DNA of 64,000 nucleotides. Origin: Paenibacillus tyrphae (GTDB taxonomy: Bacteria > Bacillota > Bacilli > Paenibacillales > NBRC-103111). The stretch lies in assembly GCF_024158745.1 (NCBI RefSeq), contig NZ_JAMZAW010000001.1, positions 248,001-312,000 of the forward strand. The letters run 5' to 3'. Both the position numbers and the translations under genes were made by a program. The notes under the pieces are model-generated. The model had not been told where the DNA came from. It was given only the letters and a program-made list of their open reading frames with translations, and did not search any database. This document shows, in pieces, positions 57,137-64,000 of this stretch (within the stretch, counting starts at the first letter, position 1; every line of letters begins with the position of its first letter).

Positions 57137-57358
57137 TTACGACCCCTCCGAATTCAGGCTCTTAACCGTACCGCCGACAAGACCTACGGTTTGCAAAAAG
57201 CGGTGTACGGTGTCCATTACTTCCGCCACCGGCTCGAGCACCATGATTTTTTTACCGGTCACCAGCGTGATCATAGTGTCCGGCGTTTCTTCGATTGATT
57301 CGATCAAAAGCGCGTTCAGGACGATTGCTTTCCCATTAAGCCGTGTCAGGCGGACCAT
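57137..57358 (-). CDS. swrD: Flagellar protein SwrD/FlbD
   Basis: A 73-residue FlbD-family protein, called SwrD in B. subtilis, where it boosts flagellar motor power. The core MVRLTRLNGKAIVLNALLIESIEETP matches the family in layout; the C-terminus has a conserved-looking helical segment. The ATG follows GGAGG by about six bases. It lies between flgE and fliL. Confidence 0.9.
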   Translation of the reverse strand: MVRLTRLNGKAIVLNALLIESIEETPDTMITLVTGKKIMVLEPVAEVMDTVHRFLQTVGLVGGTVKSLNSEGS

Positions 57359-57412
57359 CGGTTACCTCCGAAAGGATAAAATCGGGGGAGAATTACTCCC
57401 CCTTGAAGCAAA

Positions 57413-58237
57413 CTATCGTTTCAGATTGACGACTTCTTGAAGCACTTCGTCGGATGTAGTAATAATTCTCGAGTTGGACTGGAAGCCGCGCTGAGCGACA
57501 ATCATTTCCGTAAATTCGGACGTTAAATCCACGTTGGACATTTCAAGCTGACCGGAGATGATAGCGCCGGTTCCCGTAGTTGGGTTGTTTGCCGTGGATC
57601 CGTTCGGGTCGATTGCTTCCGTATTCGAGTTTGGCGTCGTCCGGTACAGGTTGCCTCCGATTTTCTCCAACCCGCCAGGATTTGTTACTTTGGCAACGGC
57701 GATGAACTGATTTGTCGGCGTTGCAGCCCCGTCAGCTCCGATGGCGATAATTTCGCCGGACTGCGAAATCGAGAATGCGGTAACGGTCTCTTCCAGCGCC
57801 ACAGCTGTACCTCCGGTGTTCAAAACAAACATACCGTCCGCCGTAACGAGACGACGTTGGGCATCCAGATCAAAGTTACCGGCACGTGTAAGGAGCGGCT
57901 GCCCATTTACATCAGTAGTTGGTGACACAAGGAAGAACCCGTCTCCGTCAATACGCAAATCCGTTATTTTATTCGTTGTTTGGGCGCTGCCCGGGGTGTG
58001 GAGAGTATCGATAGCGCCAACCGTCACGCCAAGTCCGATTTGTTTGGCATTAACGCCGCCAACCGTATCCGTCGGGGCCGTTACGCCTGAAATCTTTTGG
58101 CTCATGATGTCTTTGAACGCTACGCGTCCGGCTTTGAAGCCGTACGTATTCACGTTTGCGATGTTGTTGCCGATGACGTCAAGCTTTGTTTGAAAGCCTC
58201 TCATACCCGAAACGCCGGAATAAAGCGATCTTAACAT
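57413..58237 (-). CDS. flgE: Flagellar hook protein FlgE
   Basis: A 274-residue hook protein of the short Bacillus type. The N-terminal rod signature MLRSLYSGVSGMRGFQTKLDVIGNNIANVNTYGFK and the C-terminal MIVAQRGFQSNSRIITTSDE stretch are those of the FlgE/FlgG family, with a short variable core between. Its position between flgD and swrD indicates hook rather than rod. The start ATG follows GGGAGG. A 160-base gap upstream shows no terminator. Confidence 0.92.
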   Translation of the reverse strand: MLRSLYSGVSGMRGFQTKLDVIGNNIANVNTYGFKAGRVAFKDIMSQKISGVTAPTDTVGGVNAKQIGLGVTVGAIDTLHTPGSAQTTNKITDLRIDGDGFFLVSPTTDVNGQPLLTRAGNFDLDAQRRLVTADGMFVLNTGGTAVALEETVTAFSISQSGEIIAIGADGAATPTNQFIAVAKVTNPGGLEKIGGNLYRTTPNSNTEAIDPNGSTANNPTTGTGAIISGQLEMSNVDLTSEFTEMIVAQRGFQSNSRIITTSDEVLQEVVNLKR

Positions 58238-58398
58238 CGATAGTTATCCTCCCATATTGCAACTGCGCATCGATGGATGAAAACAGTTGTCAATGATGAT
58301 GTAATTAACGTTAGTTACAGCAAGTTCTATAACACTCGTTCTTCGGTTGTTTCAGTCGGTCCACAACCTCGGCCTCCGAAATTCGGGCCGGCCTATCG

Positions 58399-58776
58399 CT
58401 ACGAAATAATCATGGCCGAGTCGATTTGGGTAAATACGTTGTCCTTCATCGATGCTCCGTCCATAGCTGTAACTACCGTGCGATTCTTGATGTTGACGAT
58501 CAGAGCGGTATCGTTGATCAGCATCAACGAATCCTTTGCCCCTTTGCTCGCGGCTTTGTCAATCGCGGTGTTAAGCTTGACAAGCTGCTCGGGCCCAAGC
58601 TGAATGCCCCGCTGCCGCAAACGTTCTTCCGCGTGATGACTGAACCGCACGAGCTGATTTTGCAGCATCGCATCGAACGAGGTTGTCTGAACCCTCGGTT
58701 CCGGGTCCGTTCGTCGTACGGGCTGCGGCGCCACGGCATTCGGAAACAGGCGACCAACCGTTATTCGATCCGTCAT
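58399..58776 (-). CDS. TIGR02530-type flagellar operon protein
   Basis: A 125-residue protein of the flg_new family that lies between flgD and flgE in many Firmicutes. The conserved part covers about 40-115, with HAEERLRQRGIQLGPEQLVKLNTAI and LMLINDTALIVNIKNRTVVTAMD. No function has been shown; hook assembly is likely from context. The ATG follows GGAGG and overlaps the flgD stop by four bases. Confidence 0.88.
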   Translation of the reverse strand: MTDRITVGRLFPNAVAPQPVRRTDPEPRVQTTSFDAMLQNQLVRFSHHAEERLRQRGIQLGPEQLVKLNTAIDKAASKGAKDSLMLINDTALIVNIKNRTVVTAMDGASMKDNVFTQIDSAMIIS

Positions 58777-59222
58777 GGAGTTACCTCCGGATTGGAAATC
58801 TGGCTGATCTGATCCATCTTCACTTCGTCGCCGTTAATTTTTGCGTACTGCTCGTCCTTCTTCATAAGGATGGACTCCACAGTTCCGGTTTTGACGATAG
58901 ATTTGTTGTTTTTGTCAACGTAGGTGTAGGTAACCTTTTTACCAATCAAACTGGATGCAAATCCAAGCGACTGCCGAAGCATTTTCATTTCCGAACTCAT
59001 TTTGGCGAGCTGCTCGACGGATGTAAATTGAGCCATCTGAGCGATGAATTCTTTATCCTGCAGCGGCTGCGTCGGATCCTGGTTTTGCAATTGGGTCATC
59101 AGAATTTTAAGGAATTCATCTTGTCCCAATTTCCCTTTTTCATCGGCCTTGCCGGCGTTCTGAATATTTCCTTTGGCGTAATACGGCCATATATTTCTGG
59201 TGCTGACATTTGAATCGGGCAC
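58773..59222 (-). CDS. flgD: Flagellar hook cap protein FlgD
   Basis: A 149-residue FlgD, the scaffold that caps the growing hook. The N-terminal family motif LGQDEFLKILMTQLQNQDPTQP (broken here) and the adjacent DKEFIAQMAQFTSVEQL region are typical; the C-terminal beta domain is reduced, as in other Bacilli. The start is a GTG at 59220-59222 after GGGGGTGAAACC. It follows fliK. Confidence 0.93.
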   Translation of the reverse strand: MPDSNVSTRNIWPYYAKGNIQNAGKADEKGKLGQDEFLKILMTQLQNQDPTQPLQDKEFIAQMAQFTSVEQLAKMSSEMKMLRQSLGFASSLIGKKVTYTYVDKNNKSIVKTGTVESILMKKDEQYAKINGDEVKMDQISQISNPEVTP

Positions 59223-59256
59223 GGTTTCACCCCCTGCTCCATCGGTGTAAGCTTAC

Positions 59257-60732
59257 TTAGGCCGTAACGTCAATCGATCCGGTTCCCAGACTGCCTGCGG
59301 TGCTCGAAGTCATCGCTTCTTCCTTCAACTCGTCTTCCATCGCGGCAATTCGGCCGCTGGCCGCTTTCTGCTGCTTGGAGGATTGTCCGGACTGCTGCTG
59401 CTGGCGTCCTTCCTGGAACATGCCGGACTGGTAGTTCTGGCTCTGACTTACTTCGAGCTTCTCCACCTGGATGCCCTGACTTTGCAGTGTCGTTCTCAAC
59501 TGCGATAACTGGCTCTCCAGCATTTCCTTACCGGCCAAGCTGTCCGCTACGAACTGGGCAATCAGTTGTCCGTTATGCATGGTCAATTTAACTTCGACAT
59601 GTCCGAGATGCTGAGGATACAACGAAATTTTAGCCTCGGTCATCCCGTCTGCCGACGTTCCCATAAATATGGAACGAACGACAAACTGCGTCATGTCCTC
59701 CGAAAAAGTAGCTGCCTGCATCTGTACAACCGGCGCTTTTATCTGCGCATGATTGCCTTGCTGCTTAATGTATTCGTGCAGCGGCATCGGCTGACTTTCC
59801 GTACTGTCTGCCATTCCCGCGTTTAACGGTTCAAACAGAGGCCCTTCGTCGGCTTTCGGCGGATCCATATGAAGCTGTACCATCGCCGCCTTCGCTGTAA
59901 GCGCTTCGAGCTTTTGCACCGGGCTGGAGACCACTTGGACAAGCTTCCCGGCATCCGAGGATGGAGCTGCTTCCGCTGTCGCTGCAGTCTGTATAGTAGA
60001 AGAAACACGGCGTTGATCGGCGCTAGGTTTTTGCAGTTCGCTTAATTTGGACGCGGCCGACAACAGAACAGCCGGCAACTCTTTCACCGCTTGCTGAAGC
60101 TTCGAGTCTGTTTTCCCTTCCGCTACCAGGTCTTTCAACTGTTTCAAAATGGCGGCGGCTTCCTGTGCCGTCAGCGCTTTGGGCTGCTGTATCGCGCCAA
60201 GTTCATCCGTCTCCGACCCCGCAGGCGTATCCACCGTAGGCGTCAAAGGAATAAACAGCAGCGGATTAAGCGCATCCGCACTCTCTTCCGCGTTGTTTCC
60301 TTCGCCTGTTGGAACAGCCGTTTGACCGTTCTCCGGCTGACTCAAGGGAAGTGCTGCAAGCAGCGCTTGAAGCTGCAGCAACCAGGCTTGCAAATCCGGG
60401 TTGTTTATCAGCGCGTTCGCATCCTCGCCTTTTGCCGAGTCGAGCAGTTGGATTAAGCCGTCGATTTGTTGAGCCGTTTGAGCCTGAGCTTGATCCGCCG
60501 TCTGCGGGAGCGCGGCAATCAAAGGAGCGATCAACTGAGCAATTGCCGACAAGCCGGCGGTTCCTGCGGTGGTGGCTCCCGCTCCGGAAGCATCGCCTGT
60601 CATCATTCCGTTTAGAGCCGACGAGAAGGATCCGGCCCCTCCGGCTGCGCTCCCCGTACTGGCGGAAGCGTTCGATCCGGCAGCGGATGTCCCGGCAGAT
60701 GCGGCCACAGGAGTTTGTGTTGAAATTTCCAT
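59257..60732 (-). CDS. fliK: Flagellar hook-length control protein FliK
   Basis: A 491-residue FliK, the secreted ruler that sets hook length. The N-terminal ~330 residues are low-complexity (Ala, Ser, Gln, Gly) and predicted extended; the C-terminal Flg_hook domain (about 340-435) contains LYPQHLGHVEVKLTMHNGQL. The tail is Gln/Ser-rich. The ATG follows AAAGGAGG. It precedes flgD. Confidence 0.93.
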   Translation of the reverse strand: MEISTQTPVAASAGTSAAGSNASASTGSAAGGAGSFSSALNGMMTGDASGAGATTAGTAGLSAIAQLIAPLIAALPQTADQAQAQTAQQIDGLIQLLDSAKGEDANALINNPDLQAWLLQLQALLAALPLSQPENGQTAVPTGEGNNAEESADALNPLLFIPLTPTVDTPAGSETDELGAIQQPKALTAQEAAAILKQLKDLVAEGKTDSKLQQAVKELPAVLLSAASKLSELQKPSADQRRVSSTIQTAATAEAAPSSDAGKLVQVVSSPVQKLEALTAKAAMVQLHMDPPKADEGPLFEPLNAGMADSTESQPMPLHEYIKQQGNHAQIKAPVVQMQAATFSEDMTQFVVRSIFMGTSADGMTEAKISLYPQHLGHVEVKLTMHNGQLIAQFVADSLAGKEMLESQLSQLRTTLQSQGIQVEKLEVSQSQNYQSGMFQEGRQQQQSGQSSKQQKAASGRIAAMEDELKEEAMTSSTAGSLGTGSIDVTA

Positions 60733-60758
60733 CTTTTTTCACCTCCTTTCCATTGTAT

Positions 60759-61682
60759 TTATTGAACCAGTCGGGCCGAGATCAGCGCTGCGGTTTCTTT
60801 GGACTGATCCGATATGGCCGCCAAAATTCTGGAGCGTCCGCCGCTGTCCATAGAACTCAAGATGGAGATCACTTTGTCGGGATTCGATTTCTGCATTTCC
60901 ATCAAGACGGTAGCCGCACTTTTGGGCGTCATATTCGAAAACGTGCTGCCCAAATCGTCTTTGCTCAGCTTGTCTGCGGGCTGCTTGCTCTGCGACGCCA
61001 ATTCTTTCAAGCGTTCCTGCAGGGCTGCAATTTCCGTATCCCTTACGTTCGTTTGGTCCTTCAGCAGAATCGAGGCGTCAGCAGCCTTCTTCGGGTCCAT
61101 CTTCTCCAGCACCTTTACGCGCTCGTCCGGTTTCATCATCCCAAGCACCAAAACCAATTCTTTGGAGGTTAAGTTCTCCATAATCGGTGCCGATTTGCTC
61201 GGCGACATCTTCGCATACATGGTAGCAAGCTGTTGAATTTGATGCGCATATTCCTCGTCGCTCAAAGTCTTGCTTTTTGCGCTTTCTTCCAATGTACTGT
61301 TCTTGAGCTGCAATTCCTTTATCGTCTCATCCCGCTGCTGCAGCGAGGCCTCCGCCTTTTTCAGCGCCTGCTCCAATTCCTGAAGCTTGGCCGTCGTACC
61401 GGCATTCGCATTCTCCTGTGCCGGAGCGGACGACTCGGTCCCGGCAGATTGAGCCGTTTCCTGCTTGTCTGCCGTCTCCTTCGTTTTCGGGTCCGGGATG
61501 ATGCTGTTTACGATAGGAATTTTATTGGCTGCCCGAAGGACGTTGTTCATCACATCATAATCAAAAATCGTCAACAGAACACCGAGCAGTACAGCTGTAA
61601 AAACAAAAGGGATCAGGAACCATATTAAAAACCGCTCCATAGCTCCGTAAGAGGAGGACTGCTCCGTATCTGTGTTTGCCAC
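60759..61682 (-). CDS. MotE/YlxF-type flagellar protein
   Basis: A 307-residue protein with an N-terminal membrane helix (about 18-40), a coiled coil (about 95-150) and two MgtE_N-like repeats (about 155-305) with LVLGMMKPDERVKVLEKMDP and VLMEMQKSNPDKVISILSSMD. This is the MotE architecture; in the fliJ-fliK interval B. subtilis has ylxF. It probably acts in the flagellar basal body or stator. The start is GTG at 61680-61682 after GGGAGGTG. Confidence 0.82.
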   Translation of the reverse strand: MANTDTEQSSSYGAMERFLIWFLIPFVFTAVLLGVLLTIFDYDVMNNVLRAANKIPIVNSIIPDPKTKETADKQETAQSAGTESSAPAQENANAGTTAKLQELEQALKKAEASLQQRDETIKELQLKNSTLEESAKSKTLSDEEYAHQIQQLATMYAKMSPSKSAPIMENLTSKELVLVLGMMKPDERVKVLEKMDPKKAADASILLKDQTNVRDTEIAALQERLKELASQSKQPADKLSKDDLGSTFSNMTPKSAATVLMEMQKSNPDKVISILSSMDSGGRSRILAAISDQSKETAALISARLVQ

Positions 61683-61708
61683 TTCCTCACCTCCCGCATT
61701 TTCATGAA

Positions 61709-62149
61709 TTACGAAAGCCGTTTAAAACGATTCGTCGCCATTTCGTCCAATTGATTTTGTTCATTCTTCAAAACCTCGGTAGAAAAATGCTGAAACGCTC
61801 TTTCTTTCGCTTTCGTCCAAACTTTTTCTTCAATCATCTTACCGGTTAAATCGTCCTGTTTGAGCTGTACGATCGTTTTGGCTGCTTGCACATCCCGATG
61901 CTTGAGCTGAATGCGACCGTCAATATGGTTCACGTAACTTTGCATCATGAGCAGGTTGGATACCGTCGTTACTTGGCTGGAAGACTTGTGCAGCTCCTCC
62001 TGCATCTCGTGCTTGGCTTTCTCCAGTTCGGCCAGAGAAGATTCCTCTGCACGCATCTTACCGATCGCTTCGGACAGCATCCATTCCGCTTGCGTTTTCT
62101 CGTTCATCTTCAAATCAACGATTTTTTGAAAAGCGTATCGAAACCGCAT
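61709..62149 (-). CDS. fliJ: Flagellar export chaperone FliJ
   Basis: A 146-residue all-helical coiled-coil protein, the FliJ stalk that links the FliI ATPase to the export gate. The start is uncertain: the ATG at 62147-62149 gives the family-like N-terminus MRFRYAFQKIVDLK, while an ATG four codons upstream (62161) overlaps the fliI stop by four bases. A longer open frame into fliI was rejected. Confidence 0.88.
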   Translation of the reverse strand: MRFRYAFQKIVDLKMNEKTQAEWMLSEAIGKMRAEESSLAELEKAKHEMQEELHKSSSQVTTVSNLLMMQSYVNHIDGRIQLKHRDVQAAKTIVQLKQDDLTGKMIEEKVWTKAKERAFQHFSTEVLKNEQNQLDEMATNRFKRLS

Positions 62150-62157
62150 GCTCCTTC

Positions 62158-63477
62158 TCATCCCCTGTAAAATTCTCGAATTAGCCTTTCCTGCGCTTCC
62201 GCGTATGTCAGCTTCTCCGTGACGCGTTGTCGCGTATAATCCCATATCGCTTGTATAGAGTCGAGAGATTGATCAATTTCTGAATTTGATCCTCGCTGGT
62301 ACGCCCCGATATTGATCAGATCCTCCGAATCTTTATACACAGATAGCAATCTTTTCAAGTTCTCGGCCGCAAGCTGTTGCTCGTGAGGAACAATTTCTTT
62401 CATCACCCGGCTAACGCTGGCAAGAACGTCGATAGCGGGGTAGTGCCCGCGGTTGGCTATGTTACGGTTCAACACGATATGACCATCCAGTATTCCCCGT
62501 ACAGCATCCGCAATTGGCTCATTCATATCATCCCCGTCGACAAGAACCGTGTAAAAGGCCGTAATGGAACCCTTGGGTCCGGTGCCCGACCGCTCCAGCA
62601 GCTTAGGGAGCGTCGCGAATACGGAAGGCGTATAACCGCGAGTTGCAGGAGGTTCGCCTACCGCCAAGCCGACTTCACGCTGTGCCATGGCAAACCGGGT
62701 CACCGAGTCCATCATCAGCATCACGTTCATCCCGCGATCGCGAAAAAATTCGGCGATCGTCGTAGCGATCAGCGCACCCTTGATCCGGATAAGCGCTGGT
62801 TGATCCGACGTTGCAACAATGACAACCGAACGGGCCAGCCCTTCGGGACCGAGATCGCGTTCGATAAAATCGAGCACCTCTCTGCCGCGTTCTCCGATAA
62901 GCGCAATCACATTCACGTCGGCTGACGTATTGCGGGCGATCATTCCCATCAGCGTACTTTTACCGACACCGGACCCGGCGAAAATACCGACGCGCTGTCC
63001 CTTGCCTATCGTCAGCAAACCGTCGATGCAGCGTACACCGACGCTGATCGGATCTAGAACGCGCGGCCGTTTTAACGGATTGTTAGGTATATTATTAGTA
63101 GAATATTGTGTCATGCGCGACGGCAAAAACGTTCCGTCGAGCGGTTGACCGAGCCCGTCCAGCACTTTGCCGAGCAACTCGTGTCCTACCTGCACCGTCA
63201 GCGGTTTGCCGGTACCGACCACATCGCAGCCTGGACCGATCGCATGAAGCTCGCCGAGCGGCATAAGAATAACCTTGTTGTTCTTAAAGCCGACAACTTC
63301 CGCTTTCAGCGGCTGGTTCGATTTGAACGGATAGATGTAGCATACATCGCCGATGCTCGCATCCGGTCCCTCCGATTCAACCGTTAATCCAATGACTTGA
63401 GTGACTTTTCCGTTTACGCGCACCGGGTCGATTTGACTTAAATGCTCTATGTATTTCTGCGCGGATGGCACCTGCAT
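62158..63477 (-). CDS. fliI: Flagellar export ATPase FliI
   Basis: A 439-residue ATPase that energises flagellar export. The Walker A motif GSGVGKST is at 168-175, with LMMDSVTRFAMAQREVGLAVGEPP and the C-terminal region typical of the type III ATPase. The ATG follows GAGGG with a ten-base gap. It sits between fliH and fliJ. Confidence 0.96.
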   Translation of the reverse strand: MQVPSAQKYIEHLSQIDPVRVNGKVTQVIGLTVESEGPDASIGDVCYIYPFKSNQPLKAEVVGFKNNKVILMPLGELHAIGPGCDVVGTGKPLTVQVGHELLGKVLDGLGQPLDGTFLPSRMTQYSTNNIPNNPLKRPRVLDPISVGVRCIDGLLTIGKGQRVGIFAGSGVGKSTLMGMIARNTSADVNVIALIGERGREVLDFIERDLGPEGLARSVVIVATSDQPALIRIKGALIATTIAEFFRDRGMNVMLMMDSVTRFAMAQREVGLAVGEPPATRGYTPSVFATLPKLLERSGTGPKGSITAFYTVLVDGDDMNEPIADAVRGILDGHIVLNRNIANRGHYPAIDVLASVSRVMKEIVPHEQQLAAENLKRLLSVYKDSEDLINIGAYQRGSNSEIDQSLDSIQAIWDYTRQRVTEKLTYAEAQERLIREFYRG

Positions 63478-63480
63478 GAT

Positions 63481-64000
63481 CTAAGATCCCTCGCTTCGCA
63501 GCGCCACTTGCCGAAGCGCATTCTTGATTTCGTTCAGCTGCGTGTCGATGCGGGCGTCGATGCTTCCGAAGGAAGACCGAATAACGCATCCGCGATCTTG
63601 TACCGAAGCATCCGGAATAATTTGTAGCTCCGCTTGCGAATCTAAGTGCAACAAAAGTTCTTCTCGTGCGTCTTGTATATAGGAGAATTGAGAAGGCGAT
63701 ACGCAAAGCGCAATAATTCCCTTTTCTCTTCGCCGTGACAGTACCTTTTGGATCAGTTCGATGACCCATTCGGATTCCAGCGTCAGCTGGCGGTCGACGA
63801 TTTTCTCGGCAATCGAGCAGCTAAGCTCGATCAAAAACGGTTCGGACTCTTGAATGATCTGCTGCTTTAATAAGTACGATTGTTCCAAGATTTGCGATGC
63901 TTCCTGCAGCATGCTGTCGTATTGCTGGCGAAGCTCCGCTTCGGCTCTGGCCAGCCCTTCCTGGTAACCTTGCTCGAAGCCCCGGTCCATCGCTTGCTCG
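63481..64000 (-). CDS. fliH: Flagellar assembly protein FliH (partial, cut by window edge)
   Basis: The C-terminal ~172 codons of FliH, a regulator that binds FliI. Glu/Gln-rich helices (GFEQGYQEGLARAEAEL) lead into the FliH C-terminal domain, with IAEKIVDRQL and a C-terminal DARIDTQLNEIKNAL segment. The frame is open to base 64000, so the start lies outside. Its order before fliI is standard. Confidence 0.92.
   Translation of the reverse strand, partial: EQAMDRGFEQGYQEGLARAEAELRQQYDSMLQEASQILEQSYLLKQQIIQESEPFLIELSCSIAEKIVDRQLTLESEWVIELIQKVLSRRREKGIIALCVSPSQFSYIQDAREELLLHLDSQAELQIIPDASVQDRGCVIRSSFGSIDARIDTQLNEIKNALRQVALRSEGS

Overview
The window is one continuous block of housekeeping and flagellar genes from an endospore-forming, motile Firmicute. 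Every convincing gene (65, including one cut at each edge) lies on the minus strand, so transcription runs from base 64000 towards base 1. The gene order matches the Bacillus subtilis fliH-to-spoIIIE region. Several details point to Paenibacillus or a close relative rather than Bacillus: fapA and a short MltG-like gene lie between sigD and rpsB, dut takes the ymxH position, an NrnA-type gene takes the ylxP position, prolyl-tRNA synthetase is of the archaeal type, and IF-2 has a Gly/Gln/Arg repeat arm. The genus is inferred from gene content only. TTG and GTG starts are common; many starts were set by the Shine-Dalgarno (SD) distance.

Regions in transcription order. 64000-37000: flagellum and chemotaxis (fliH, fliI, fliJ, a MotE/YlxF-like gene, fliK, flgD, a flagellar operon protein, flgE, swrD, fliL, fliM, fliY, cheY, fliO, fliP, fliQ, fliR, flhB, flhA, flhF, flhG, cheB, cheA, cheW, cheC, cheD, a two-helix membrane protein, sigD, fapA and three small proteins), closed by a terminator. 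36950-33100: rpsB, tsf, pyrH, frr, uppS. 33050-23500: cdsA, dxr, rasP, proS, polC. 23450-14590: rimP, nusA, rnpM/ylxR, ylxQ, infB, rbfA, nrnA, truB, ribF behind a strong promoter and a long leader. 14590-11600: rpsO and pnp. 11500-8600: a YlxY-type deacetylase homologue, mlpA, dut. 8500-3700: spoVFA, spoVFB, asd, dapG, dapA, the dipicolinate and diaminopimelate branch for spores and cell wall. 3600-1: rnjB, tepA, ylzJ, and the start of spoIIIE/ftsK.

I found no rRNA, tRNA, CRISPR array, insertion sequence, prophage or defence system, and no plus-strand gene. The most interesting material is non-coding or low-complexity: a 118-base extended hairpin between proS and polC whose imperfect pairs are mostly G-U on the transcribed strand, a long structured rimP leader, a seven-copy 45-bp coding minisatellite in infB, a near-consensus sigma-G promoter before tepA, and a ten-base element shared by the spoVFA and ylxY upstream regions. 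I do not see a convincing new multi-gene system.
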